Assembly: GCA_003150615.1 (NCBI GenBank)
Contig: QALN01000003.1
Span: forward strand, 124,001 to 188,000
Direction: 5' to 3'
DNA: 64,000 nucleotides
DNA from: Flavobacteriales bacterium
GTDB taxonomy: Bacteria; Bacteroidota; Bacteroidia; Flavobacteriales; UBA1820
Shown: piece after piece, positions 41,651 through 49,833 of the stretch
Layout of the letters: each line of letters opens with the position of its first letter
How positions within the stretch are numbered: position 1 is the stretch's first letter
Position numbers and translations under genes: made by a program
The notes under the pieces: generated by a model
Databases searched by the model: none
What the model was told of the DNA's origin: nothing
What the model saw: the letters and a program-made list of their open reading frames with translations, nothing else

Positions 41651-41916
41651 CCGTAAAACCGCCCGGACAAAAGAAACGCCTGACTCTGGCGGAAAAAGCG
41701 CTGGACGATATACGTGCCGTACTCGGCGGCGACGGCGGCGATATAATCCTGCGCGGGGTGTCCGACGACGGCGCAGAGGTGTATGTGGAACTCGTGGGCG
41801 CATGCGAGGGGTGTGCCGTAAGGGAAGTAACGCTGAACGGTCTGGTCAAAAACAGCCTCAGGAAATATCTTCCCGACATAAAGCGCGTTGTACAGGTATG
41901 GCCTGATGCCGGTTGA
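41647..41916 (+). CDS. NifU C-terminal-domain Fe-S scaffold protein
   Basis: This 89-aa protein consists only of the NifU C-terminal (Nfu) domain, with the cluster-binding CxxC in VGACEGCAVREVTL and the preceding GGDGGDIIL that is diagnostic for Nfu. It should hold a transient [4Fe-4S] or [2Fe-2S] cluster between two monomers. It overlaps mrp by four bases, so both are made from one message and probably work in sequence. Length is typical of minimal Nfu proteins. Confidence 0.94.
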   Translation: MTVKPPGQKKRLTLAEKALDDIRAVLGGDGGDIILRGVSDDGAEVYVELVGACEGCAVREVTLNGLVKNSLRKYLPDIKRVVQVWPDAG

Positions 41917-41929
41917 TTTTTACCGTATT

Positions 41930-42568
41930 ATGAAAATTATATTCTGTTGCCCGGCGTTTTTACTTCTCCTATCGTGCTGCGACAGGCCGGAAGCCGCTTT
42001 CGATCCTCGCTCTGTGCAGTACAACGACAGGGCTGTGGAAATGATGCAGAGTTTTATCCGTGAAGGGACGCTCGATACTACGGGATTTTCCGATGCCGTT
42101 ACTTTGGCCGATTCGTCACGGATAATGTTCGGCAGTATAGTGGACAGCTGTCAGGCGTTGCTCGATTCAGCCGTGATGTATTCGCCCGATTATTATTTAT
42201 ATTATGCCCAGAAAGCGTTTTTTTACGCTTATTGCGCCGATTATGAAAGATCGTACCGGTGGGTATCGGAAGCCCTCGCGAGAAAGGATATCCCCGAGAT
42301 ACGTCTTTACGCCGGAATGTTACTGCACAAAATGGGAAAACACGGACAATCGCAGATGGAATACGGTCGTGCAATAGGTCAATACGAAATGCGCGACACA
42401 CTTTCCGAGGCCGATCTTTGCAATTATGCGTTTGCCCTGAGCCTTGCCGGGGAAAAGGAAAAAGCATTGCAGGTAGTTGGAAATCATATGAAAGACAGCG
42501 TGATGAAAAAACAAATGTCGGAAATGATAGGCGAGGGCGGCAAAGTTATCGGCACGATGATTCCCTGA
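41930..42568 (+). CDS. TPR-like lipoprotein
   Basis: This 212-aa lipoprotein has a short signal peptide and lipobox LLLSC (Cys16). The mature part is helical, with tetratricopeptide-like periodicity (DYYLYYAQKAFFYAYCADYERSY split as two helices, then LYAGMLLHKMGKHGQSQMEYGRAI). ATG 41930 is chosen because it opens directly on the signal peptide; an ATG at 41906 overlaps the nifU-like gene and adds an unlikely leader. No specific partner is known. It begins 13 bases after the Fe-S pair. Confidence 0.75.
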   Translation: MKIIFCCPAFLLLLSCCDRPEAAFDPRSVQYNDRAVEMMQSFIREGTLDTTGFSDAVTLADSSRIMFGSIVDSCQALLDSAVMYSPDYYLYYAQKAFFYAYCADYERSYRWVSEALARKDIPEIRLYAGMLLHKMGKHGQSQMEYGRAIGQYEMRDTLSEADLCNYAFALSLAGEKEKALQVVGNHMKDSVMKKQMSEMIGEGGKVIGTMIP

Positions 42569-42681
42569 TTTTTTATGTCTTTACCGGGTTATGCTGGCGT
42601 ATGCCGTATTTTATCGGATTGATTACATCGAAAGCGACATACCGGTATTGATTTATCTGCCGTTAAGTCAAAACAGTTTAT

Positions 42682-42689
42682 TACATTTG
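42682..42689 (+). promoter_or_regulatory. -7 box of queD
   Basis: TACATTTG is a full consensus match. The expected start (about 42696) lies inside the left arm of the hairpin 42690-42732. No good -33 TTG at the right spacing. Confidence 0.5.
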
Positions 42690-42732
42690 CATCAGTGCAC
42701 GGACAGGACACAAACTTTTCCGTGTGCTGATG
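42690..42732 (+). promoter_or_regulatory. 14-bp stem-loop directly before queD
   Basis: CATCAGTGCACGGA pairs with TCCGTGTGCTGATG (two G-U pairs, 15-base loop). It ends 4 bases before the ATG. It does not match preQ1 riboswitch consensus that I know. It may control translation, or act at DNA level on the promoter next to it. Confidence 0.45.
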
Positions 42733-42736
42733 ATTT

Positions 42737-43195
42737 ATGTCTGTAATACGCGTTACTAAAGAATTCGGCTTTGAAGCCGCGCATGCACTCTACAATTACG
42801 ATGGACAGTGCTCCAATATTCACGGCCATTCGTACCGTTTGTTCGTCACTGTGAAAGGATGTCCTCTCGACGAGCCTTCACATCCGAAAAACGGCATGGT
42901 GGTCGATTTTTCCGTACTCAAGGAAATAGTGGTCAGGCGGATAATAGAACCGCTCGACCATAGTTTCATCGTTTACGGGGCCTCGCCGCAGTCTGGAATA
43001 CCGGGCAGTCTGGTAGGTAAGGGCGTAGGCATGAAGATCGTCGAATTTCCGTGCCCGCCCACGTGCGAGATGATGCTCGCCGATTTCGCTTCGAGGATAC
43101 TTCCGGAGCTGCCCTCTGGCATAGAACTGCACAGTATGCGGCTGTACGAGACAGCTACCTCGTATGCCGAATGGTTTGCCGAAGATAACCGGTAA
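42737..43195 (+). CDS. queD: 6-pyruvoyl-tetrahydropterin synthase / QueD family
   Basis: This 152-aa enzyme is most likely 6-carboxytetrahydropterin synthase of queuosine synthesis. The zinc histidines are in FEAAHAL (about residue 15) and CSNIHGHSY (about 28-30), with MVVDFSVLK and LDHSF as further family motifs and the C-terminal YETATSYAEW. A PTPS for tetrahydrobiopterin is the alternative, but bacterial context favours QueD. No other queuosine genes are adjacent. A hairpin occupies its leader. Confidence 0.9.
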   Translation: MSVIRVTKEFGFEAAHALYNYDGQCSNIHGHSYRLFVTVKGCPLDEPSHPKNGMVVDFSVLKEIVVRRIIEPLDHSFIVYGASPQSGIPGSLVGKGVGMKIVEFPCPPTCEMMLADFASRILPELPSGIELHSMRLYETATSYAEWFAEDNR

Positions 43196-43265
43196 TTGCG
43201 CGGGAATTTAGGACGGTCTGTGGATAAGTGCAAAACATCGAACTGGTTATGCCGAGGCGCAGCGT

Positions 43266-43395
43266 TGGCCGGGTGATCCCGGAGGAACATATTATAAAAT
43301 AAGCTGCAAGCCGGTCGGGTGACCACGGCTGGACAGATATTAACAACAGACATTCAATATCAAACAGGCTCTGCCTGCGGGCTCTGCCCGCGAAG
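43266..43395 (+). repeat. hairpin repeat cluster, copy B (upstream of lpxH)
   Basis: It contains GGCCGGGTGATCCCGG (43267-43282), CCGGTCGGGTGACCACGGC with GGACAGATATTAA (43311-43343) and AATATCAAACAGGCTCTGCC with TGCGGG (43357-43380), followed by GGGCTCTGCCCGCG. The first two modules match copies A and C. The AATATCAAAC and CTGCGGG module matches copy C. Confidence 0.65.
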
Positions 43396-43396
43396 T

Positions 43397-43459
43397 TTAA
43401 AATAGTTTATAAGTGTTATAAGCGGCAGGGTGTTGCATCTAAAATAGTTTGTAGAGTGT
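43397..43459 (+). repeat. pair of degenerate direct repeats before lpxH
   Basis: TTAAAATAGTTTATAAGTGTT (first 20 bases from 43397) and CTAAAATAGTTTGTAGAGTGT (first 20 from 43439) are imperfect copies about 42 bases apart. Each includes a near -7 TAGTTTG-like sequence, so they might be duplicated promoter elements. Confidence 0.4.
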
Positions 43460-43477
43460 CGTATATATAAATAAAAT

Positions 43478-44266
43478 ATGGAAAAAGTACGGATACCGCT
43501 TGAAGAAGGCAAAAGCGTTTATTTTGCATCGGATATGCATTTGGGCGCAGGCGGACATCTCAATACCCGCGACAGGGAACGCCTTTTGGTGGATTGGCTG
43601 CGGGACATACGGCCTTCTTGCGGCGCTTTGGTGCTATGCGGCGACGTGTTCGACTTCTGGTACGAATGGAAAAATGTCGTCCCGAAAGGATATGTCCGTA
43701 TAATGGGCGAGATAGCATCGTTTGCCGACGCAGGCATACCGGTGTACTTTTTTACCGGAAACCACGATATGTGGGCCAAAAACTATTTCCCGGAAGAACT
43801 CGGCGTGGTACAGTATTACGATCCGGTAGAGATGGACATATCGGGCAAGCGCTTTTTCATTGGCCACGGCGACGGGCTGGGCCCCGGCGACCACAAATTC
43901 AAGGCTATGAAAAGCCTGTTTAAGAACCGCGTTGCGCGTTGGATGTTCTCGCACCTGCTGCACCCGGATTTTGCGCTTGATGTGGCCGGATATTTCTCGC
44001 GCCGTTCACGCGCCGCAACCGGTACGGGCGACAAAACATACCTTGGCAACGACCGCGAATGGCTCCATATGTTCTGCATGGAAAAACTCGGAAAAGGAGA
44101 ATATTACGATTATTTCATATTCGGGCATCGCCACCTCGCACTTGACAAACCGCTTCCCGGCGGCTCGCGTTATATAAACCTGGGCGACTGGCTTACTTAT
44201 TTCACGTACGGGCAGTGGGACGGCTCCGAATTTTATCTTAAGGAATATCCCCATGGGGAAAAATGA
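43478..44266 (+). CDS. lpxH: UDP-2,3-diacylglucosamine diphosphatase
   Basis: LpxH cleaves UDP-2,3-diacylglucosamine to lipid X in lipid A synthesis at the inner-membrane surface. The 262-aa calcineurin-fold protein shows the di-metal motifs SDMHLG (Asp19, His21), CGDVFDFW, TGNHDMW, FIGHGDGLGPGD and FGHRHL. The extra LGPGDHKFK motif is specific to LpxH. Its 3' end overlaps the start of the GHMP kinase gene by 14 bases. KdsA at 16.4 kb belongs to the same lipopolysaccharide pathway. Confidence 0.93.
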   Translation: MEKVRIPLEEGKSVYFASDMHLGAGGHLNTRDRERLLVDWLRDIRPSCGALVLCGDVFDFWYEWKNVVPKGYVRIMGEIASFADAGIPVYFFTGNHDMWAKNYFPEELGVVQYYDPVEMDISGKRFFIGHGDGLGPGDHKFKAMKSLFKNRVARWMFSHLLHPDFALDVAGYFSRRSRAATGTGDKTYLGNDREWLHMFCMEKLGKGEYYDYFIFGHRHLALDKPLPGGSRYINLGDWLTYFTYGQWDGSEFYLKEYPHGEK

Positions 44267-45218
44267 AATATCTTACATAGGCGGCAACACTGCGGAGCGT
44301 CCTTTTTCGTTCTATGGGGCAGGCAAACTGCTCATCACCGGAGAATATCTGGTGCTGGACGGGGCTGAGGCTCTGGCTGTTGGATTGTCCGTCGGGCAAA
44401 CGCTGGAAGTATCGGCCCATGGGCAGGACGGGGTTTTATTGTGGTCGAGTCTGGAGAATGACGGCAAGTGTTGGTTTTCCGCCGCTTTCGACAGCCGCCT
44501 GGATATAATCCGCACTTCGGATGAAAAAACGGCCGGTCTTCTTGCCTCTTTTCTGAAAGTGTGCCTCAAATACAATCCCGGCTTTGATTTCACTGGCAAA
44601 AATGTGTCGGTGCGTGCAGGTTTCGACCGCTCGTGGGGGTTGGGAACGTCCTCCACGCTGATGTACGTGTTAGGGCGTTGGGCGGGGATAGATCCTTTTC
44701 TGATACTTTACGAAGCTTTTTCCGGCAGCGGTTACGATATAGCGTGCGCCGGATTGAAGAAACGCAACGCCGTCGTTTACAAGCTTGAAAACGGGCATCC
44801 CGCTTGGGAAGAAACTGATTTCCGCCCGCCGTTCTCCGATAACCTGTACTTTGTTTACAGCGGACACAAGAAAAACTCCGAACGCGCCGTCAGATCTTAC
44901 CGCGAATTGCCACGTGCCGGACGTATGGCGGCGGTGGAGGAGTGTACGCGCATAACACGCGCAATGTTATCGTGCGGGACGCCGGATGAATTCGACTATC
45001 TTGTACATGAACACGAAAATATTGTATCCGGCGTTACGGGTATGCCCGCTTTGAAGGACAGGCTTTTTCCCGATTTTACAGGTGAGGTCAAGAGCCTCGG
45101 TGCGTGGGGAGGCGATTTTTTCCTTGCCACCGGCGCCGAGGCTCCCGGTTATTTCCGCCGTAGAGGTTACGGTACTGTGCTTTCCTGGGATTCTTTAGTG
45201 CTCGATACTGTCCGCTGA
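44253..45218 (+). CDS. GYDIA-family GHMP kinase (mevalonate-pathway type)
   Basis: This 321-aa small-molecule kinase of the GHMP superfamily has YGAGKLLITGEYLVL (substrate side, 21-35), the ATP loop GLGTSS (129-134, in SWGLGTSSTL) and GYDIACA (160-166), the motif that names the family. In Flavobacteriia such kinases sit with HMG-CoA reductase and are taken to phosphorylate mevalonate or phosphomevalonate. With an HMG-CoA synthase at 12.1 kb, the same role is likely here. It overlaps lpxH by 14 bases and so is translationally coupled to it. The kinase step itself is inferred. Confidence 0.87.
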   Translation: MGKNEISYIGGNTAERPFSFYGAGKLLITGEYLVLDGAEALAVGLSVGQTLEVSAHGQDGVLLWSSLENDGKCWFSAAFDSRLDIIRTSDEKTAGLLASFLKVCLKYNPGFDFTGKNVSVRAGFDRSWGLGTSSTLMYVLGRWAGIDPFLILYEAFSGSGYDIACAGLKKRNAVVYKLENGHPAWEETDFRPPFSDNLYFVYSGHKKNSERAVRSYRELPRAGRMAAVEECTRITRAMLSCGTPDEFDYLVHEHENIVSGVTGMPALKDRLFPDFTGEVKSLGAWGGDFFLATGAEAPGYFRRRGYGTVLSWDSLVLDTVR

Positions 45219-45407
45219 CAACTAAGCACGTGCGCAGAAGTCTGTTTTTTCAGGCTTCCCTGGTAATGCCGGTCTGTATGTCTGTATTGCCGGGAGGTTC
45301 GCTTTTTCCCTGGTCTTATAATTTTGCTTTATTCCTGCCTGTGAGTATGTGTAAGGGGGGATTGACATATTTGTGCATGTAAAGTCTCAAATAATTTCCC
45401 GCTGTCC

Positions 45408-45437
45408 TTGCAAAAGTCCAAAAAAAAACTATTTTTG
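45408..45437 (+). promoter_or_regulatory. promoter of the DUF2795 gene
   Basis: TTG (45408-45410), a 19-base spacer and TATTTTTG (45430-45437) form one of the best matches to consensus in the window. The predicted leader is about 45 bases. Confidence 0.75.
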
Positions 45438-45488
45438 CATGTCTTAAAAAGCACCCGAGCTTTAGATAACTAAACTTAATTAAAGATT

Positions 45489-45710
45489 ATGTACTGGACA
45501 CTTGAACTGGCACAATACCTTGCCGATGCGCCCTGGCCCGCTACAAAAGACGAACTGATAGACTATGCCATCCGCACGGGAGCCCCCATGGAAGTGGTGG
45601 AAAATTTGCAGGCTGCCGAAGACGAAGGCGAAGTTTACGAATCTATGGAAGAATTGTGGCCCGATTATCCTACGGACGATGACTTCCTGTGGAACGAGGA
45701 GGAATATTAA
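45489..45710 (+). CDS. DUF2795 domain protein
   Basis: This 73-aa acidic protein (MYWTLELAQYLADAPWPATKDELIDYAI…) is of a small family conserved through Bacteroidetes. A predicted helical fold covers residues 1-50, and the tail is strongly acidic (WPDYPTDDDFLWNEEEY). Function is unknown. It has a near-consensus promoter and its own terminator, so it is probably a well-expressed monocistronic gene. Position directly before secA may be incidental. Confidence 0.9.
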   Translation: MYWTLELAQYLADAPWPATKDELIDYAIRTGAPMEVVENLQAAEDEGEVYESMEELWPDYPTDDDFLWNEEEY

Positions 45711-45757
45711 GAAATTGTAAAGAAACGGTTATGTTAGGGCCGTTTCGTGCCAAAAAA

Positions 45758-45784
45758 GCAGGTTGGAGTTTCAATCTGCTTTTT
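45758..45784 (+). terminator. intrinsic terminator after the DUF2795 gene
   Basis: GCAGGTTG/CAATCTGC (8 bp, one G-U pair) with a 6-base loop, preceded by AAAAAA and followed by TTTTT. Confidence 0.85.
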
Positions 45785-45793
45785 ATTTATCCT

Positions 45794-45801
45794 TACCTTT
45801 G
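45794..45801 (+). promoter_or_regulatory. -7 box of secA
   Basis: TACCTTTG is a full TAnnTTTG match directly after the terminator, about 70 bases before the secA ATG. The -33 region is weak. Confidence 0.55.
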
Positions 45802-45870
45802 TATCCTCTGCCCTTGGACGGCAATAAACGGAAATAAAAGAATACAACACATAAAACAAAAAAATCCCAG

Positions 45871-48800
45871 ATGAGTATCGTAGAAAAGATAATGAAAGTG
45901 TTTTTCGGGGATAAATCCGCAAAAGACATAAAGCAGATACAGCCGATAATCGATAAGGCCCTTTCTTACGGTGAAGAATTCAAAAACCTTACCAACGACC
46001 AGTTGCGCGCCAAGACACAGGAATTCAGAGACCGTGTCGCTGCGGCTGTGGCCGAAAAGGAAGCCCGCATCAGGGAACTCGAGGCCGAAGCCGAGGCGGA
46101 AAACCTAAAAGGCGTGGCTGCGGCTACGGTTGAGGCTACGGACGGACAACAGGAGCAGCATGACGATTCCCAGCATGACGACGAAAAGGCGCGTCTGGAA
46201 AAAATAGAAAAACTGCTCGACGAAGCCGACCGCCTCAAGGACGACGTGTATAAAATAACCGAGGACGTACTCAAGGAAATACTTCCGGAAGCGTTTGCCG
46301 TGGTAAAGGAAACTGCCCGCCGTTTTGTGGAAAACCCCACGCTGGAAGTGACCGCCGGTCCGTTGGACAGGGAACTTTCCGCCACCCGTCCCAATGTCGA
46401 GATATCCGGAGACAAGGCTCTTTGGCACAATACGTGGGATGCCGCCGGAAAGCCCGTAACGTGGGACATGGTGCACTACGATGTCCAGCTTATAGGCGGC
46501 GTGGTGCTGCACCAGGGGAAAATAGCCGAGATGGCTACCGGTGAAGGTAAGACACTCGTGGCTACGTTGCCGATATACCTTAATGCCATACCGGGCAAAG
46601 GCGTACACGTGGTTACGGTCAATAACTATCTGGCGCGTCGTGACGCGGCATGGATGGGGCCTTTGTTCGAATTTCACGGACTGCGCGTGGACTGCATAGA
46701 CAATCACCAGCCCAATTCTCCTGAACGAAAGAAAGCATATCAGGCCGATATAACCTACGGCACGAACAGCGAGTTCGGTTTCGACTACTTGCGCGACAAC
46801 GGAGCCCGCGAGATGGACGAACTGGTGCAGAGGGAACACAACTATGCCATAGTGGACGAGGTGGACTCGGTGTTGATAGACGATGCGCGTACACCTCTTA
46901 TAATATCCGGTCCGGTGGTAGGCGGCGACGATCGTCAGGAGTACATAGACCTCAAGCCACAGGTGGAACGTATCGTAGCCGAACAGAAAGCCTTTTTGAA
47001 CAAGGAATTCGTGGAAGCCAAAAAACTCCTTGCCGAAGGAAATGAAAGTTACGATGATAACGGCGAGGGTGGCGGAGCCAAACTTTTCCGCGTGTTCCGC
47101 GGCGGGCCGAAGATGTCTGCGCTGATAAAATTCCTGAGCGTAAAGGGTAATAAATACCTGTTGCACAAAGCCGAGGAAAATTACATGGGTATGGGCAACC
47201 GACTTATGCCGGTTATTGACAAGGACCTGTTTTTTACGATAGACGAACGCCAGAACACGGTCCAGCTTACCGACAAGGGCGTTGCTTTCCTGTCGAAATA
47301 CAACGATGACGAATCGTATTTCATAATGCCGGACATAGGCGAGCGTACGGCTGAGATAGACCGTTCGGACATGCCCGCCGAGGAAAAATCCAGGGCCAAG
47401 GAAGAACTCTACCGCGACTTCAGCGTCAAGAGCCGCCGCCTGCATACGATGAACCAGTTGCTCAAAGCATACATGTTGTTCGAGAAAGACCAGGAGTATG
47501 TCGTGCTGGACGATGCCATTAAAATCGTGGACGAACAGACGGGACGTATCATGGAGGGCCGCCGTTATTCGGACGGATTGCATCAGGCGCTCGAAGCCAA
47601 GGAAGGCGTCAAGATAGAAGGCGCCACCCAGACTTATGCCACGATAACGCTCCAGAACTATTTCCGTATGTACCGCAAGTTGGCAGGTATGACCGGTACG
47701 GCTATGACCGAAGCCAACGAATTCTGGGAGATATACAAACTGGACGTGGTCGAGATACCGACCAACAAGCCGATAGCCCGTGACGACCGCGAGGACCTTC
47801 TGTATCGTACCAAACGCGAAAAATACGACGCTATAATCGCTGAAATAGAACGCCTCTCACAGCAGGGTCGTCCTGTGCTGGTCGGAACCACTTCGGTCGA
47901 GGTATCGGAGCTGATAAGCCGCCAGCTGTCGATGAAAAAGATAAAGCACAATGTGCTTAACGCCAAACTCCACCAGAAGGAAGCCGAAATAGTGGCCCAC
48001 GCCGGTGAAAAAGGAGCTGTGACCATCGCCACCAATATGGCGGGCCGCGGTACGGACATCAAGCTCACCGCGGAAGTGAAGGAACTGGGCGGTTTGGCGA
48101 TAATAGGTACCGAACGCCACGACTCACGCCGCGTGGATCGCCAGCTGCGAGGCCGTGCCGGCCGTCAGGGCGACCCGGGATCTTCTCAGTTCTATATATC
48201 GCTCGAAGATAACCTGATGCGCCTGTTCGCGTCCGAACGTCTTAGCAAACTCATGACTTTCCTCGGTCTTAAGGATGGCGATGTGATACAGGACCGCCGT
48301 ATAACGAACATGGTGGAAAAAGCTCAGAAACGCGTCGAGGAAAACCATTTTGGTTCGCGTAAACACACACTCGAATACGACGACGTTATGAACGCCCAGC
48401 GCAAGGCAGTGTATAAAAAGCGCAATCACGCGCTTTCCGGCGAGCGTCTTTCGGTGGATGTGACCAACGCCATAAAGGACGTATGTTCTACTATTGCCGA
48501 AAATGTCAAAACGGACGAGTCGTCGGCTGAAAGCCTCAAAAAGCAGATGTCCGACGTGTTCGGACGTCAGGTTGCTGACGCTTTCGCCGAAAAATATCCT
48601 GTGGACGACGATGCCATAAAAGATATGAAGGCGGAGGAATTGTCCGAGCAGCTTTTCGATTTCGTGTACAAGCATTTCAAGACTAAGATGTCCAACCTCG
48701 CTTCGACAGTGTATCCGTTCGTTAAGGACGTCTTTGAAAAACAGGGCAACCGTTTCCGTATGATAGGTGTTCCGTTTACCGACGGCGTTAAAACCATGCA

Positions 48801-49353
48801 CATAGGTGTGGATTTGGAAAAAGCATACAACACGAAGGGATTCCAGGTGGTAACCGATTTTGAAAAGAATGTCGTATTGTCCACTACCGACGAAGCATGG
48901 AAACAACACCTGCGCGACATGGACGACCTTCGCGAAAGCGTTCGCAATGCCGTTTACGAACAGAAAGACCCGATACTCATATACAAATTCGAAGCGTACG
49001 ATCTTTTCGAAGCCATGCTTGGCAGGGTCAATTACGATGAGGTAGGATTTCTTTTCCGTGCCGGAATACCGGTGCAGGACCCCAACCGTGTGGAACAGGT
49101 ACAGCGCCAGAAACGCGTGGCAGGCAAGGAAAGCCGCGGCGCCGAGGAAAACGCTGCCGCAGGAGAAGGAATGCCGAACCGTACCGAAGAACCGGAAAAA
49201 CCTCGCACTTACGTCCGCGACCAGCCTAAGATAGGCCGCAACGACCGGGTGAAGATACAGAACATAAGCAACGGGGAGGTGCGTGAGATGAAGTATAAAC
49301 AGGCCGAACCGCTTATCGAAGAAGGCAAGTGGGTTGTCCTGGAAAAACTGTAA
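45871..49353 (+). CDS. secA: preprotein translocase ATPase SecA
   Basis: This 1160-aa motor drives proteins through SecYEG. NBD1 has Walker A ATGEGKTLVATLP, QLIGGVVLHQGKIAEM, NNYLARRDAAWMGPL and DEVDSVLIDDARTPLIISG. NBD2 has LVGTTSVEVSE, TNMAGRGTDIKL and RQLRGRAGRQGDPGSSQFY. An acidic/Gln-rich insert (about 85-110) near the N-terminus makes it longer than E. coli SecA (901). The usual C-terminal zinc finger is replaced: after GRND the protein reads RVKIQNISNGEVREMKYKQAEP, as in other Bacteroidales. SecB contact through that tail is therefore unlikely. Confidence 0.97.
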   Translation: MSIVEKIMKVFFGDKSAKDIKQIQPIIDKALSYGEEFKNLTNDQLRAKTQEFRDRVAAAVAEKEARIRELEAEAEAENLKGVAAATVEATDGQQEQHDDSQHDDEKARLEKIEKLLDEADRLKDDVYKITEDVLKEILPEAFAVVKETARRFVENPTLEVTAGPLDRELSATRPNVEISGDKALWHNTWDAAGKPVTWDMVHYDVQLIGGVVLHQGKIAEMATGEGKTLVATLPIYLNAIPGKGVHVVTVNNYLARRDAAWMGPLFEFHGLRVDCIDNHQPNSPERKKAYQADITYGTNSEFGFDYLRDNGAREMDELVQREHNYAIVDEVDSVLIDDARTPLIISGPVVGGDDRQEYIDLKPQVERIVAEQKAFLNKEFVEAKKLLAEGNESYDDNGEGGGAKLFRVFRGGPKMSALIKFLSVKGNKYLLHKAEENYMGMGNRLMPVIDKDLFFTIDERQNTVQLTDKGVAFLSKYNDDESYFIMPDIGERTAEIDRSDMPAEEKSRAKEELYRDFSVKSRRLHTMNQLLKAYMLFEKDQEYVVLDDAIKIVDEQTGRIMEGRRYSDGLHQALEAKEGVKIEGATQTYATITLQNYFRMYRKLAGMTGTAMTEANEFWEIYKLDVVEIPTNKPIARDDREDLLYRTKREKYDAIIAEIERLSQQGRPVLVGTTSVEVSELISRQLSMKKIKHNVLNAKLHQKEAEIVAHAGEKGAVTIATNMAGRGTDIKLTAEVKELGGLAIIGTERHDSRRVDRQLRGRAGRQGDPGSSQFYISLEDNLMRLFASERLSKLMTFLGLKDGDVIQDRRITNMVEKAQKRVEENHFGSRKHTLEYDDVMNAQRKAVYKKRNHALSGERLSVDVTNAIKDVCSTIAENVKTDESSAESLKKQMSDVFGRQVADAFAEKYPVDDDAIKDMKAEELSEQLFDFVYKHFKTKMSNLASTVYPFVKDVFEKQGNRFRMIGVPFTDGVKTMHIGVDLEKAYNTKGFQVVTDFEKNVVLSTTDEAWKQHLRDMDDLRESVRNAVYEQKDPILIYKFEAYDLFEAMLGRVNYDEVGFLFRAGIPVQDPNRVEQVQRQKRVAGKESRGAEENAAAGEGMPNRTEEPEKPRTYVRDQPKIGRNDRVKIQNISNGEVREMKYKQAEPLIEEGKWVVLEKL

Positions 49354-49387
49354 CGCGTCCAGCAACAGCGTAGTTGCTTATCCCGGT

Positions 49388-49711
49388 ATGGATACCTTGG
49401 AGTACCAGAAACGTGTGCTGGACCGTATGGCCGGAATTTATTGCCGTGCTCATCATGGAAAGCGAAAGGACGGCCGTCTTTGCCCCGGTTGCGGTGAACT
49501 TGTCCGTTATGCCGCGGACAGACTGGCAAAGTGCCCTTTCGGAAGCGGAAAACCGAACTGTTCGTCATGCCGGATACATTGTTACCGTCCGGATATGAGG
49601 AATCAGGTAAAGCGTATGATGAGGTATTCAGGCCCAAGAATGGTGTTGTATTATCCGCTCGATGCGCTGGTGTATTTATACAGAAAAATATCGCACTCAC
49701 GCGGCAGATAA
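49388..49711 (+). CDS. YgbA-type 'nitrous oxide-stimulated promoter' family protein
   Basis: This 107-aa cysteine-rich protein has the pattern CRAHHG…LCPGCGELVRYA..RLAKCPFGSGKPNCSSCRIHCY and then MRNQVKRMMRYSGPRM, all characteristic of the YgbA_NO family. About eight cysteines suggest a metal or Fe-S site, and in Escherichia the homologue is nitrosative-stress linked. ATG 49388 is used; the frame is open to 49334 but overlaps secA. It lies 34 bases after secA and ends inside the left arm of a terminator. Confidence 0.88.
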   Translation: MDTLEYQKRVLDRMAGIYCRAHHGKRKDGRLCPGCGELVRYAADRLAKCPFGSGKPNCSSCRIHCYRPDMRNQVKRMMRYSGPRMVLYYPLDALVYLYRKISHSRGR

Positions 49712-49753
49712 AAAAACTCCGGGGATTGCTTCCCCGGAGTTTTTTTATCTGCC
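49703..49753. terminator. bidirectional terminator, 22-bp perfect stem
   Basis: Arms 49703-49724 and 49732-49753 are exactly complementary. The core CTCCGGGG is flanked by paired A7/T7 tracts, and the left arm includes the stop codon of the ygbA-like gene. It lies between convergent genes (ygbA-like and cdd). Confidence 0.92.
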
Positions 49754-49833
49754 TGTTTAAAGATTTGACGTTTACCCGGTAAACGACCGTGTATGTCCGG
49801 TGTTTAACTCTCGTAATGTACTAAAGGTCGAAT

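Noticed and set aside
42690..42736. preQ1 riboswitch in front of queD
   Set aside because: The leader forms a simple long stem and lacks the preQ1-I core and A-rich tail; listed only as an unclassified hairpin.
46105..47583. 492-residue open frame antisense to secA
   Set aside because: Composition is that of a reverse shadow of a conserved gene, and there is no promoter or homology.
49354..49387. AGCAAC/GTTGCT hairpin between secA and the ygbA-like gene
   Set aside because: Six-bp AT-mixed stem with no U-run; too weak to call.
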